A stretch of DNA of 64,000 nucleotides from CAXBBB01 sp963793245 (GTDB lineage: Bacteria; Bacteroidota; Rhodothermia; Rhodothermales; BA12): positions 62,001-126,000 of the forward strand of contig CAWBZG010000001.1 of NCBI GenBank assembly GCA_963793245.1, written 5' to 3'. How positions within the stretch are numbered: position 1 is the first letter of the stretch; each line of letters begins with the position of its first letter. Positions 42,094 through 52,348 of this stretch are shown here, one piece after another. A program made the translations under genes and the position numbers. The notes under the pieces were generated by a model, which was given only the letters and a program-made list of their open reading frames with translations, was not told where the DNA came from and did not search any database.

Positions 42094-43304
42094 TGCCCGC
42101 CCCGATGCGCATTCTCTTCGTCTCGCACTCCTTCCCTCCCGCCGACGCGCCACTCGAAAATCTGGGTGGTATGCAACGCGTTGCGACCGAACTGTACGCC
42201 GCGTTGGGCCGCATCCCGGGCGTCGAAGTCGAGGGCGAACTGCTGCGCACGACGTGGAAGACGACGCACCTGCGCGCGCCCCTGTTCTTCGTCCGCGTGA
42301 TCCGCAGACTGCGACGCATCGGCAAGCGAAAGTCTACGGACGTGGTGCTGTTCTCGTCGATGGTCACGGCGTCGACCACGATTGCTGTAGGCAAAGCGCT
42401 GCGAGCGGCAGGCATACCATCGGCAGCGATCGCGCATGGACGCGACCTGACCCTGCCGTCGAACCCGTATCAGTGGCTGCTTCCGCGCGTGTTCAGAGGA
42501 CTCGACCGCCTGCTCCCCGTCAGCCGCGCAACGGGCGACGAAGCACTTGGAAGAGGTCTTGAAACTGCCAAACTCGACGTGCTGCCCAACGGCATCGACG
42601 TGACGCGCTTCTCTCCACCCGCCGATAAGGTGCAAGCCCGCGCCGATCTGCTCCAGGCTGCCGGCCTCGACCTCCCTGGTGACGCGCTGCTGCTATCGAG
42701 CATCGGTCGCCACGTGGAACGCAAGGGGTTTGGTTGGTTTGCCGAACGCGTTATGCCGACGCTGCCGGACGGCGTCCACTGGCTGCTGGGCGGCGAAGGG
42801 CCTGAAACCGACGCCATCCGCACCATCGTTCGCGAGCGCGGATTGCAAGACCGCGTCCACCTGCTCGGACGCGTCAGCGAAGAGATGCTGGCTCAACTCT
42901 ATCAGGGCAGCGACTTGTTCGTGATGCCCAACCGCCCCGTCGATGGCGATATGGAAGGTTTCGGCGTCGTCATGCTCGAAGCCAATCTCGCCGGGACGCC
43001 CGCCATCGGCGCCGGAATCGAAGGCATCCGCGACGTTATCACCGAGGGCGTCAACGGTCACCTGCTTCCTACTGGAGACGTGCGCGCCTTCGGTCGCATC
43101 ATCGCGCGTTATCACGCCGACCGCCCGGCTCTCGACGCGCTATCCGATCAGGCATCGCCTCACGTCCGCGACACGTTTTCGTGGGACGCCGTCGCCCGCC
43201 GCTACGTCGACTCGCTGCGCAACCTCACCGGCATTTCGGGCGATGGACTGGCCATTGGCGATGGTGCGTTGGCCGAGCCGGAACTGGCAGTCTCGACACT
43301 CTAA
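42093..43304 (+). CDS. GT4 family glycosyltransferase
   Basis: A second GT-B glycosyltransferase, 403 residues. It shows ILFVSHSFPPADAPLENLGG at the N-terminus, VLPNGIDVTRFSPP (acceptor-side loop), SSIGRHVERKGFGWF, LLGGEGPETDAI and the donor motif LFVMPNRPVDGDMEGFGVVM with ExxLAGTPAIGAGIEG. It is translationally coupled to the upstream GT4 gene. An ATG at 42105 is an alternative start, directly before the first strand. A role in glycolipid or surface glycan synthesis is likely; specificity is not readable. Confidence 0.9.
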   Translation: MPAPMRILFVSHSFPPADAPLENLGGMQRVATELYAALGRIPGVEVEGELLRTTWKTTHLRAPLFFVRVIRRLRRIGKRKSTDVVLFSSMVTASTTIAVGKALRAAGIPSAAIAHGRDLTLPSNPYQWLLPRVFRGLDRLLPVSRATGDEALGRGLETAKLDVLPNGIDVTRFSPPADKVQARADLLQAAGLDLPGDALLLSSIGRHVERKGFGWFAERVMPTLPDGVHWLLGGEGPETDAIRTIVRERGLQDRVHLLGRVSEEMLAQLYQGSDLFVMPNRPVDGDMEGFGVVMLEANLAGTPAIGAGIEGIRDVITEGVNGHLLPTGDVRAFGRIIARYHADRPALDALSDQASPHVRDTFSWDAVARRYVDSLRNLTGISGDGLAIGDGALAEPELAVSTL

Positions 43305-43343
43305 ACGCGGCGAGTCTGGCAGGCTTGCCTCCTCTGTTCTGGA

Positions 43344-44096
43344 TCAGAGCCACCATTGAACAACAGCGCCGATAGCGACCGATCCCACCGCGACGGCCCA
43401 CACGCGTCTGCGCGGCGCTTCTTCTAACGCTTCAGGAAGCAACTCGCGCAGGGCGACCCACAGCATAGCGCCCGCTGCAAAGCCCAATCCGACCGGAAGC
43501 GTCAACGCAAAGGTCTCGACAGCTAGAAACGCGGGGACGGCGAAAATCGGTTGCGGCAGGCTCGACGCGATCGCCCATAGTGCCGCCTTTCCAACGCTTG
43601 TGCCACGAGGCACGAGCACGAGCGCAATCGCCAATCCCTCGGGCACATTGTGCAGTGCGATAGCGAACGTGACGTACAGCCCCAGCGCCTCGCCGCCGCC
43701 AAACGACACGCCGACGCCGATGCCTTCGGTCATCGAGTGGAGCGTCATCACGCCCATGATCAGGATGGCTTGAGCCGCATCCGCTCCGCTTAGATCACCG
43801 ACGTGGAGATCGTCGTAGCGGTCGAGCGTTTTGCGCGTCGCCCACACGAACCCGACGCCCAGCGCCAACCCGATTAGAGTCAACATCAGAGGCCTCTCCG
43901 TACTGGTCGACATCGCGCCCTCCCAGATCAGCAAGCCGCTGGCCGCCGTCATCAAGCCTGCTGCCAGCGCATTCGCCAGCCCCACCTGAGCGCCGCTCCA
44001 CTCCTTGCGAAAGGCAAAGGGCAACACGCCCACTCCAGTCGCAATGGCGGTCACCATCGCCAGTAGGCCGACGGTCAGCGGGGTGATCTTGAGCAT
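43344..44096 (-). CDS. ZIP family metal transporter
   Basis: Divalent-metal importer of the ZIP family, 250 residues, about eight helices. The metal-binding motifs are present: LHSMTEGIGVGVSFGG and ALHNVPEGLAIALVLVPRG, with the His-x3-Glu pairs of helices IV and V. Zinc, iron or manganese are possible substrates. It stands alone, convergent with the GT4 pair. A DtxR-type regulator is encoded 6 kb away. Confidence 0.92.
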   Translation of the reverse strand: MLKITPLTVGLLAMVTAIATGVGVLPFAFRKEWSGAQVGLANALAAGLMTAASGLLIWEGAMSTSTERPLMLTLIGLALGVGFVWATRKTLDRYDDLHVGDLSGADAAQAILIMGVMTLHSMTEGIGVGVSFGGGEALGLYVTFAIALHNVPEGLAIALVLVPRGTSVGKAALWAIASSLPQPIFAVPAFLAVETFALTLPVGLGFAAGAMLWVALRELLPEALEEAPRRRVWAVAVGSVAIGAVVQWWL

Positions 44097-44266
44097 TCGG
44101 CAAGGTGTAGTGACAACCGGGCTGTAACGCGCGTGGCTGCCCCTCCGGTTCGCGTATCTCTACACTTCGGACAGGCCGCCTTCATCCGCCCAGATCCAAC
44201 CCTACGCGTCCACGAACCATGGAATCTGCGGTGGCACAGGTTGATCGACGATGATCGAAAAGCGGC

Positions 44267-46856
44267 TCAGTCGGTTTGCGGTGAGGTTGCAACAGCTTCG
44301 GTGGCAGCCTCGCGCGACTCCATCCACTGCAACAGCGCGGGGAGGAAGACGAGGGCGGCGAGAACGGTCGTGCCGATGCCCAGGACGGCGAGCTGACCGA
44401 TGGATTTGAGTCCAGGGTGGAAACTGAGGAGCAGTCCGCCGAAGCCGATCATCGTCGTCAGGCTCGACATAAACACATGCTCGCCGGTTGATTTGAGGAT
44501 GTAGCGCAGCGAACCAGGCCCCTCCTCGCGGTAGCGGTGGACGATGTGGACGCCCGCGTCGTTGCCGATGCCCAAGATCGCCGGGAGGACGACGAGGTTG
44601 TAGAAGTTGAGTTTGAGGCCCAAAATCTCCATTCCCAAGATCATCCACAGCAGACCGACGACGAGCGGAATGATCGCTAGCATCGCCCATTTCAGGCTGC
44701 GGAAGTTGACGACCATCAGCAGCACCACGATCAAGAACGTGCCCAGCACCATCCACGGCGCCTCGGACATCATCAGCCGCAACATATCGGCGGCGACGAG
44801 GCTGGTCGATCCGGCGAAGAATACATCGCCATCCGCCGTTTCGACGCGGCCCACATCGTCTGAGAAGGCGATCGAGTTGCGTCCGTCCGACAGGCCGACG
44901 CTGGGGTAGACCATCACGAAGTTGCCGATCTCGCCGGTTTTGGTCGTGTATTGCGCGCGGAGTGCTTCTGGGATGTCGTCCAGTTCGACCGGGTTGGTCG
45001 TGCCAGCGGCCATGCGCAGACGGTCCAGGTCGGCGTTGGGTTCGGCTGTCAGGAACGGGTCGTCGAGCAGTTCGCGCACGTAAGCGATCTGTTCGAGTCG
45101 GGCGTCCTGTGCCTCGGCATCCGACGGGAAGCGTTGTTGCAGGCTCTCGACGTCGAGGATCGTCGGACTGGTCGTGTCGGCTTCCTGAATCGACTCGTAC
45201 GCGGCGACGACGGCGGCGGACTGCTCGGGCGTCTGGGTGATGACGTACGCCGGATTGCGGCGGCGCGGCTGATCGCCCGTCGTCTCTTCGGCCTTCTGCT
45301 GCGAATCGGTGACCTCGTAGACGGGCGCGTTACGCTCCTCGAAGCCTGGATACGACGGTTCGAGCGATGCGAAATCGTACTCGAACGACAACGTCCCCAC
45401 GAACGCGACGGCAGCGACGACGGCCACCAGACTCGCGATGACCTTAGGTTTATACGCTCGTACCGGCGCCGATGACGTGCGGGTGGGTGCCTCGGCCCCA
45501 TCACCCGCGTTGAACGAGATCAGGTGCCACCGCTCGAACACGGCCAGCATCGCCGGAAGCACGACGGTCATGCTGATCGAGGGCGAACAGGATGCCGACG
45601 CCTGCGATGACGCCGAACTCGCTAAACCCCTTGAAATCGGCGAACGTGAGCACGAACAGCGCTGCCGACGTTGAGAGCGCGCCTATCGTGATTGCCTGCG
45701 CAGTCGACAGAAACGTCTCCTCGCCTGCGTCGATCACGTCCAGTCCGCGTGCGCGCTCTTCGGTGTAGCGCGCGTAGAAATGGATGCCGTAGTCGACGCC
45801 CAGCCCAAAGAGCACGAGCGCGAGCGTCGACGTCATCAGGTTGAGCGCGTCGAACGCCAAAAACGCGATCCCGCCCGTCCACGTCAGGCTCATCATCAGC
45901 GGTAGCGCAATGACCAAGCCGAGCGCCGGAGCGCGTATCAGCGTCCGAATCAGCACGCCGGTATCGAAACGGCGTCCGGCGCGTGCGCGGTAGGCTTTGT
46001 AGAAAAAGTAGAAGATCACAGCCAGCAAGACGGCCAGCACGCCCGCTCCAAACGACTCTTGAACGTCGGTCTGAATGGCGCCGACTTCTTCAAGCGAACG
46101 GTACAGCCACCCCGCCGACGTCACCTCAAGTCCGTCTCCATAGGCCGTTGGATCGACCTGCGCGATGGCTTCGTCCAGTCTGTCGTAAACGCGCTGCAAA
46201 CTGCGCACGTTGGTCTGGCTCGACGATGGGAAGAAGGTGACGAGCAGTCCGGCGCTGTCTGCCGAAACCTGATATTCGCGCCCGACGATCCGCTCGTACG
46301 ACGCTTCCATATTGGCCGCCGCATCCGGCTCATCCTCAGCCTCTTCGTCGTCGAAATCGTCTCCCAAATCGACGTAAAACGGGTTGGCCTCCAACCGCGC
46401 TTGCTCTTGCAGGTCTTCGAGGTAGTAGGTCAGTTCCTCCAACTCACTGTCGGTCGCGAAGTAGAGCGCGTTGCGCTGCAAGAAGCCGATCTCACGGCGC
46501 AACTCGGCGCGCGTGAACATCGGCTCACCCTCGTGCTCCATCGCCATGACGACTGGCACGAGCGCTTCGGCGAACGCTTTGTTGGCCTCGAACGCTTCGG
46601 CTCCGTCCGCATTTCGATTCCAAATCGCGACTTGGGCGCCCCTCTCCCCGCCCAGCGTTTGCCGCAACTCGTCCAGCGCCTGGACGCTCGGATAGTCCGA
46701 CGGCAGGAGGTTGGCAAGGTCGGTGTCGAGCCGGAAGTTGTTGGCCGAATACCATCCGCCCAACAGCGAGAACAGCAGCGCGACGAGGACGACGGCGTAC
46801 GGATGACGCATGACCCAGCGAATGGCGGGGCGCAGGCGTTCAAACAGAGCGTGCAT
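44267..46856 (-). CDS. MMPL/RND superfamily exporter, frameshifted
   Basis: Large inner-membrane transporter of the MMPL/RND type, 862 residues if one base near 45578 is removed. The first part (46856 to about 45580) has MRHPYAVVLVALLFSLLGGW, an extracytoplasmic loop and the first six-helix block (ALVLFGLGVDYGIHFYARYT, the GxxxD-type motif). The second part resumes in another frame with GILFALISMTVVLPAMLAVF, a second loop domain and a second six-helix block with GIGNDAGVHIVHRYR. The joined topology is the expected duplicated RND fold. Relatives move lipids or hopanoids. A DUF3047 gene lies 95 bases upstream on the same strand. Confidence 0.9.
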
Positions 46857-46951
46857 CAGAGGGGGAATCGGGTGAGAGCAGGAGCACGATACAACCGCGC
46901 CGCGCAAACCGGGGTGGCTGGCGCGGCGCGGTTGGAAGTCGCGGGACCGAT

Positions 46952-47644
46952 TTAGCGGAGCCGCAGATTATCGAAATCGGAAATGGCGACGGTGCCGGTG
47001 TTGTCCGAGTCATTCCAGAACGTGATGGCGATCGGGCGGTCGGGCGCGCTCTTACCGAAGAGACCACGGTAATCGGCCTTCACGTCGCGCGTGACCGTGC
47101 TCCATCGGTTGATGCCGTCAAGGGCCGATGCGACGACGACAACTTTCAGGTTGCCGAACGATTCGGTCGTCCCGACGGGCAGTGTCGACGAGTAGGTGTA
47201 TTTGATCGAACGCGGACGGCCCAGCCAGTCGTTATCGAACGTGACGTAGACGGCGGCGCCAGTGTCGTTTTTGTCGCTGTTCTTTTCGCTGGCCCCGACA
47301 GGCAGTTGAACCGCGCGCCAATCCCACTGGAGAAATGACTTATCGCGCAGATCCCAATCGAGCCGTTGGCCGTCGTTGGCGAGGACGATCCGGTGCGCTT
47401 CGCCGTCGGTATATCCGCGCAAGAAGGTGCGTCCGCCCTCTTTCTTGGTCCGAAACCACTCGCCTTGGCCGTTATACTTTTCGGACATCGGGACGAAATC
47501 GCGTCCTTCGAGATAGTGCCAGCCGCGCGGAATGACGTTGTCGGCGTTGGCCTCGAAGTCGTCGACGAGTCGGGTTTGAGCCGTCGCCGGAAGGGTAAAC
47601 GCGGCGAAAGAGAAAAAGGCCAAAGCAGCCAGAAGAGTACGCAT
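46952..47644 (-). CDS. DUF3047-like exported protein
   Basis: A protein of 230 residues with a signal peptide (MRTLLAALAFFSFAAFTLPATAQ). The mature part resembles DUF3047: LVDDFEANADNVIPRGWHYL, FLQWDWRAVQLPVGASEKN, DTGAAVYVTFDN, IKYTYSSTLPVGT and IAITFWNDSDNTGTVAISDF. The fold is probably a beta-sandwich of carbohydrate-binding type. Function unknown. It precedes the MMPL exporter gene on the same strand and could be its periplasmic partner; that is inference from distance only. Confidence 0.82.
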   Translation of the reverse strand: MRTLLAALAFFSFAAFTLPATAQTRLVDDFEANADNVIPRGWHYLEGRDFVPMSEKYNGQGEWFRTKKEGGRTFLRGYTDGEAHRIVLANDGQRLDWDLRDKSFLQWDWRAVQLPVGASEKNSDKNDTGAAVYVTFDNDWLGRPRSIKYTYSSTLPVGTTESFGNLKVVVVASALDGINRWSTVTRDVKADYRGLFGKSAPDRPIAITFWNDSDNTGTVAISDFDNLRLR

Positions 47645-47701
47645 AGAGGAGTTCAGGTTGAGACTCGTAGTAACGGCAAACGCAGTGCCGAGTGCGTGGC
47701 A

Positions 47702-48733
47702 TTATGCATCGTTGCCGGAGCGTCGCGGGTCTATGGGCACGTTGGTGGCTGCTGACCCTTCCTCTAACCCCGGTTCAGGTGGCCTCTGGGCGCTTAACTG
47801 GCTTATCAGACCTCCTCGTGCGTTTATGACGGCAAAGAGTAGCGCGTTGAGGAGTCGGTCGATCAACCCCGCTACGATCAGTAAAGCCATCACTTCCTCT
47901 CCCGCGCCGTCCATGCTCCTGGACACTCCAACGGACGCATTCATGAACACCAAGTCCCCCGACGGCAGAAAGGGAATCCGCTGCACGACCATCATCAAGA
48001 CGAGAATCGTCAGCCAGACCCGCAGTTCTACTTCGGGCGCGACAACCGCCCACATCGCCACTTGCAAGGTGTAGACGATCAAAAACCGCGAGACATGAAC
48101 CAGGCCGAGAAACGCCGTGTCTCCCGCCGAAAGCCGTGTCAGCTTGCCGCGCAGTCGATACGCTAATATCAACAGGACTACGATCGCGCCAACTCCGACC
48201 GGGATAAGCCACGAACGGCTCGCAATCGCGCCCGGCAGCGCGACGTATCCCATCGCAATGAACGTCCCGGTCACTGAGACCGCGACGACCGTCGACATGA
48301 GGCCTGAAACGATGGCGTTGTCTTTGACTGCGTGGCGCACCGCTGGCTCGCTGACGCCGATGTTCTGCCGCGCCCAGAGATAGAGGTAGAACTCTCCTGC
48401 GTAGGTAAACATCTGCCGGTTTACGATGCGTCGCGTGATGCCGACGCCGATCAGCCCTTTACGCGGCTTGCGCCACAACCTGCCGAAGATCAGCGCTTCG
48501 GACAGTGGCAGCACCATGTAGTTGGCTGCAAAGATCAAGTAGAACCAGGGCGTCGTCGGTGCGGCAGACAGCACTTCGCGCCACCCCATATCCATCAACT
48601 GGAAGACGAGCCACCCCAGCAGACCGAACGTAAACAGCCGCTCGACCCACTTGGCGCCTAGCTTTACACCCGGACGCGCCCACAGGTCGGAAGCGCGGGC
48701 GCGATAGACGGTGAAGCGGTCGGCGAAAGGCAT
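47702..48733 (-). CDS. Polytopic membrane protein, LPG synthase/flippase-like
   Basis: A membrane protein of 343 residues with about eight helices, reminiscent of the UPF0104 / lysylphosphatidylglycerol synthase transmembrane family. The resemblance is in helix pattern and in the ending VVQRIPFLPSGDLVFMNASV; no catalytic motif is visible. The C-terminus is hydrophilic and Pro-rich. It lies near glycosyltransferase genes, so a lipid-related role is possible. Function remains open. Confidence 0.6.
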   Translation of the reverse strand: MPFADRFTVYRARASDLWARPGVKLGAKWVERLFTFGLLGWLVFQLMDMGWREVLSAAPTTPWFYLIFAANYMVLPLSEALIFGRLWRKPRKGLIGVGITRRIVNRQMFTYAGEFYLYLWARQNIGVSEPAVRHAVKDNAIVSGLMSTVVAVSVTGTFIAMGYVALPGAIASRSWLIPVGVGAIVVLLILAYRLRGKLTRLSAGDTAFLGLVHVSRFLIVYTLQVAMWAVVAPEVELRVWLTILVLMMVVQRIPFLPSGDLVFMNASVGVSRSMDGAGEEVMALLIVAGLIDRLLNALLFAVINARGGLISQLSAQRPPEPGLEEGSAATNVPIDPRRSGNDA

Positions 48734-48808
48734 CGCTCGGGTACACGTACGCTTGACGGCTGTTCGGCGGCAGTCTGTGTACCTTGCACGAAAAGCCTGC
48801 TCGCATCT

Positions 48809-49285
48809 GTGTCTGATCGTCCGCTCTCTTCTCGCGCACTGCGTATCGCTCTGGCGACAGCGCTGGTCTGGGGAGTGCTAGTGGCTGCACATGAAGGTGA
48901 GTTTTACCCCTTCTCGATCTTCCCGATGTTCTCCCAAGCCGGAAAGCCCTGGACGCGTGTCCTTGTTCGCGAAGCGGACGCGATGCCTGCCGATTGGTCG
49001 GATCGTGCGCTCGGTGACTTGCCAGGAGCAATCGTCCCCTTGTCGCCGCTCGGTGTTCCGCAGAACGACGTGTCGACGTTTGTTGGCAAGACGAACCGGT
49101 GGAGTGACACATCGACCCAAACGCTGAGCCGATTCATCGCTCCTGCCACGCGTCGACACGCCGGAGTATTGGTCTATCGCGTAGTGGGCCGTCTAGAAGG
49201 CGACTCGGCGTCGATCCGAGCGTATCCGTTGGCCTTTGCTACAACCGATACGTTGATTTTAACGCCGACCGAGTCGATACGGTGA
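48809..49285 (+). CDS. Membrane-anchored protein, first gene of HTTM/GT4 operon
   Basis: A protein of 158 residues with one N-terminal helix (LRIALATALVWGVLVAAHEG) and then FYPFSIFPMFSQAGKPW, a motif common in small proteins encoded beside HTTM/DoxX-like genes. The soluble remainder has no known domain. It starts with a GTG and its stop overlaps the next start (GTGA). It heads a five-gene rightward operon. Function unknown. Confidence 0.65.
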   Translation: MSDRPLSSRALRIALATALVWGVLVAAHEGEFYPFSIFPMFSQAGKPWTRVLVREADAMPADWSDRALGDLPGAIVPLSPLGVPQNDVSTFVGKTNRWSDTSTQTLSRFIAPATRRHAGVLVYRVVGRLEGDSASIRAYPLAFATTDTLILTPTESIR

Positions 49286-50148
49286 GCTTAGCTGTCAACC
49301 TATTTCCGCTGGATCGCCCAGAAACGCGCGGCGAGCACTTTCATGCTCGGATTGTAGAGGCGTTTGCGGCGATTTCTGCCGTTACGTTCGCTTTTCGGTG
49401 GGCTGAGTATCTGCAAGGTGTTTCGTCATTACCGTTCCCAACTGGACTAGCGCGCTGGGTGCCGCTCGAATGGTTACTGGCGCCGGGCGTTGCGTTCGGA
49501 GCCGTAGGACTGCTGGCGCTGCTGGCGGTGTTGGGTTGGGCGCGCGTGACGCGGTGGGCATACCCAGCGGCAGTCGTCGTACTGCATGTGCTCTATGCGA
49601 CGCGGCACAGCCTGGGCAAGACCTCGCACGGGTCGCATTTGGTCGGGTTGACGCTACTGGCCTTCGCGGTTGCCGTCGTGTTCTTTCGCGACGAGAGTGT
49701 CAGGCGACGCGTCGGAGTTGGGATGGCGCTGTTCTTTGTTGGACTCTCCTACCTGTGGGCCGCAGTGAGCAAACTGGTCGCGTCGGGCGGAGACTGGTCA
49801 GATGGGCGTCACCTCGTGCTGTGGATTGCGGAGAAGCAGGTGGATTTGCTATCGCGAACTGGTGGTGACGGACTCAACGTGTTGCAGGAGATGGTGCTGG
49901 CCGCGCCGTGGCTGGGGACGGTACTGCTGACTGTCGGCGTTGTATCCGAACTGTGCGGACCTCTGATCTGGTGGCGACAGACGCGTATGTGGGCAGCGTT
50001 TCTGTTGATCGGGATGCACATTGGCATTTTGCTGACGATGAACATCTTCTTCTACACCTACATCCTGCACCTGACGCTCTTGGCGATGCCATGGCCGTCC
50101 CTTATCGACCGATCGCTCGCACGCCGATCTTCGACGCTCCCCGCATGA
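49282..50148 (+). CDS. HTTM/DoxX-like membrane protein
   Basis: A membrane protein of 288 residues with about seven to eight helices. The segment RHSLGKTSHGSHLVGLTLLA resembles the conserved region of HTTM and vitamin-K-dependent carboxylase-like proteins, with the two His of the HGxH pattern. The rest (LSYLWAAVSKLVASGGDWSD, GRHLVLWIAE) fits the same family. The enzymatic role in bacteria is unknown. The start is a GTG that overlaps the preceding stop, and the stop overlaps the next gene's ATG. Confidence 0.72.
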   Translation: MSLAVNLFPLDRPETRGEHFHARIVEAFAAISAVTFAFRWAEYLQGVSSLPFPTGLARWVPLEWLLAPGVAFGAVGLLALLAVLGWARVTRWAYPAAVVVLHVLYATRHSLGKTSHGSHLVGLTLLAFAVAVVFFRDESVRRRVGVGMALFFVGLSYLWAAVSKLVASGGDWSDGRHLVLWIAEKQVDLLSRTGGDGLNVLQEMVLAAPWLGTVLLTVGVVSELCGPLIWWRQTRMWAAFLLIGMHIGILLTMNIFFYTYILHLTLLAMPWPSLIDRSLARRSSTLPA

Positions 50149-51254
50149 GACTGCTCTTTCTGACACAGGACTTCCCGCCCGCTGTCGGTGGGATTCAGAC
50201 GTACAGCGCGGGACTGGTGCGGGCCTTAGTCGGATTGGGCGTTACCGTCGAAGTCGTTTGCCCATCCCACCCAGACGACTGGAAAACGGATGCCTCCTTT
50301 CCATGCCCCGTCCATCGCATCCACTCGCGCGACGACTTGCTTCCGCTCAAACTGCTGTCGCGTATCCGTGGCATCGCCGATGCCTTCCGTCCCAACGTGA
50401 TCGCGTGCGCGCAGTGGCCACTCGCTCTTCCCGCATCGCGAGTAGCCAAGCGATGCGGAGCGACCCTGGCCATTGCCGCTCATGGGCGTGAACTGCTGAA
50501 CACGAGTCTATTCCCTCGCTACGCGTCGATTCGTCGCCACTTTGTCCGCAGCGCCGACGTTTTGCTACCCGTCAGCCACTACACCGCACGCCTGCTGACC
50601 GATCTGGGCGCTGACCCATCTCGCATCCACGTGCTGACGAACGGCGTAGACACCGACGCTTTCCAGCCGGAGGATGCGAGCGAGCTACGCCATACACTAT
50701 CGCCCGACGGGAAGCCGCTGCTGCTGACCGTCAGTCGACTGGTCTATCGCAAGGGCATCGACACGATGATGGAAGCGCTGGCCCTGATTCCAGCCGATGA
50801 GCGTCCCATCTACGCGATTGCGGGAAGCGGACCCGACCAGGATCGCCTGCGTGCATTGGCTGGCTCGCTGGACGTAGACCACTCCATCCGCTGGCTGGGC
50901 CGCGTCCCGGACGCCGACCTCCGCGCTCTCTACAATGCCGCTGACGTGTTTGCTCTACCTGCGAGGGAGTCGCGTCCCGACGTGGAGGGATTCGGCCTCG
51001 TTTTTCTCGAAGCGGCTGCCTGCCGCACGCCTTCCATTGGAGCCACGACAGGCGGTATGCCCGACGCTGTTGACGACGGAGTGACTGGCCTACTCGTGCC
51101 GCCCGATGATCCGCGCGCGCTCGCCTCGGCCATCACTCGGCTGTGCTCGGATGCCCGTTTCCGCGAAAAACTGGGCGATGCCGCCTACTCACGTGCGTGT
51201 GATGGTTTCACGTGGAACGCCGTAGCCGCTCGGTTCATCACTGCGGTGAGCTAA
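50145..51254 (+). CDS. GT4 family glycosyltransferase
   Basis: GT-B glycosyltransferase, 369 residues. Features: MRLLFLTQDFPPAVGGIQTY at the N-terminus, AAHGRELLN, VLTNGVDTDAFQPEDA, LTVSRLVYRKGIDTMMEAL, GSGPDQDRLRALA and the donor motif LPARESRPDVEGFGLVFLEA. It resembles phosphatidylinositol- or polyprenol-linked mannosyltransferases of the PimB type in layout, but the donor cannot be assigned. The ATG overlaps the stop of the HTTM-like gene (ATGA). Confidence 0.92.
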   Translation: MRLLFLTQDFPPAVGGIQTYSAGLVRALVGLGVTVEVVCPSHPDDWKTDASFPCPVHRIHSRDDLLPLKLLSRIRGIADAFRPNVIACAQWPLALPASRVAKRCGATLAIAAHGRELLNTSLFPRYASIRRHFVRSADVLLPVSHYTARLLTDLGADPSRIHVLTNGVDTDAFQPEDASELRHTLSPDGKPLLLTVSRLVYRKGIDTMMEALALIPADERPIYAIAGSGPDQDRLRALAGSLDVDHSIRWLGRVPDADLRALYNAADVFALPARESRPDVEGFGLVFLEAAACRTPSIGATTGGMPDAVDDGVTGLLVPPDDPRALASAITRLCSDARFREKLGDAAYSRACDGFTWNAVAARFITAVS

Positions 51255-51256
51255 TC

Positions 51257-52348
51257 GTGCGTATTCTGCTGACGACGCTATTCTCTCCGTGGTCTGCCTA
51301 CAGCGGCGGAGGCCAGGCGTCGACGCATCGGCTGGCTGGAGCGTTGTCCGATTTGGGACACGAGGTGCACGTCGCGTATGGGCATCCGGCGTGGAGTGAT
51401 CCACCTGACGCTCCCCCCTTGCCATACGTCGTTCACTGGCTGCGCTGGCCCGGATGGAAGGCGCAGCGGCAAGCAGCGTTTCGCGGACTGGCCGGACGCC
51501 AGTTGCCTCGCTTGGTGCAGACGATCAACCCTGACGTGGTTCACGCATCGGGCGAGGAGGCGGCGTGGATGGCCCGATGCCCAACACCATTGGTGCTGAC
51601 GCCGCGCTACCCTGCCTACCCCCTGCGACTGCCCCTCTTCCCATTAGACAAGTTTCGCCTATTGAAACGCGCGTTAGACGCCGCTGACTTGGTCGCCCCG
51701 ACGAGCCAGTGGGCGGCAAACCGCGTCTCACAGTTCAGCGCTCGTCCATTACCGCTGACCGTCGTCCCCAACGGCATCGCCGACGCATTTCTGACGACAA
51801 CCCGTGCCTCTGACGCGGCAAGCGGGCCGTTACTGTTCTTCGGACGCCTCGAAGCGACGAAGGGACTGGACGTTCTACTCGAAGCGCTTGCCCGACTGGA
51901 CGATCCTCCGCCATTGGTCGTCGTAGGACGAGGCGAACGGGCGCAGTTCGAGCACATGGCGAATCGGTTGAACGTCCGAGTATCGTTCGAGCCGTGGTCG
52001 ACACAGCAGGATCTAGCGACGCACTTGTCGCAGGCTAGACTAGCCATCCTCCCATCCCGGGAGGAGAGCTTTGGCAATAGCGTCGCTGAGGCAATGGCGG
52101 CAGGCTGTCCTGTGATCACGACGACAGCCGGTTCGCTCCCCGAGTTGGTCGAAGACAGGCGAACCGGCACGCTCGTCTCTCCCGGCGATAGCCTGGCGCT
52201 CGCCGACGCAATACGCGAAGCACTCGCGCATCCCGAGCATGCCTTTGAGATCGCGCAAGTTGCTCGGCTCGAAGCACGCGACCGCTTCACCTGGCCCACC
52301 GTCGCTCGTACCTTTGCCGAACACTACACCCGCTTGCTCACTCCATGA
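51257..52348 (+). CDS. GT4 family glycosyltransferase
   Basis: GT-B glycosyltransferase, 363 residues from a GTG at 51257 (VRILLTTLFSPWSAYSGGGQ), two bases after the previous stop. It shows VVHASGEEAAWMA, VVPNGIADAFL, LLFFGRLEATKGLDVLLEAL, VVGRGERAQFEHMA and the donor motif LPSREESFGNSVAEAMAAG. It probably adds a sugar in the same chain as the upstream GT4. The stop overlaps the ATG of the MaoC gene. Confidence 0.9.
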   Translation: MRILLTTLFSPWSAYSGGGQASTHRLAGALSDLGHEVHVAYGHPAWSDPPDAPPLPYVVHWLRWPGWKAQRQAAFRGLAGRQLPRLVQTINPDVVHASGEEAAWMARCPTPLVLTPRYPAYPLRLPLFPLDKFRLLKRALDAADLVAPTSQWAANRVSQFSARPLPLTVVPNGIADAFLTTTRASDAASGPLLFFGRLEATKGLDVLLEALARLDDPPPLVVVGRGERAQFEHMANRLNVRVSFEPWSTQQDLATHLSQARLAILPSREESFGNSVAEAMAAGCPVITTTAGSLPELVEDRRTGTLVSPGDSLALADAIREALAHPEHAFEIAQVARLEARDRFTWPTVARTFAEHYTRLLTP

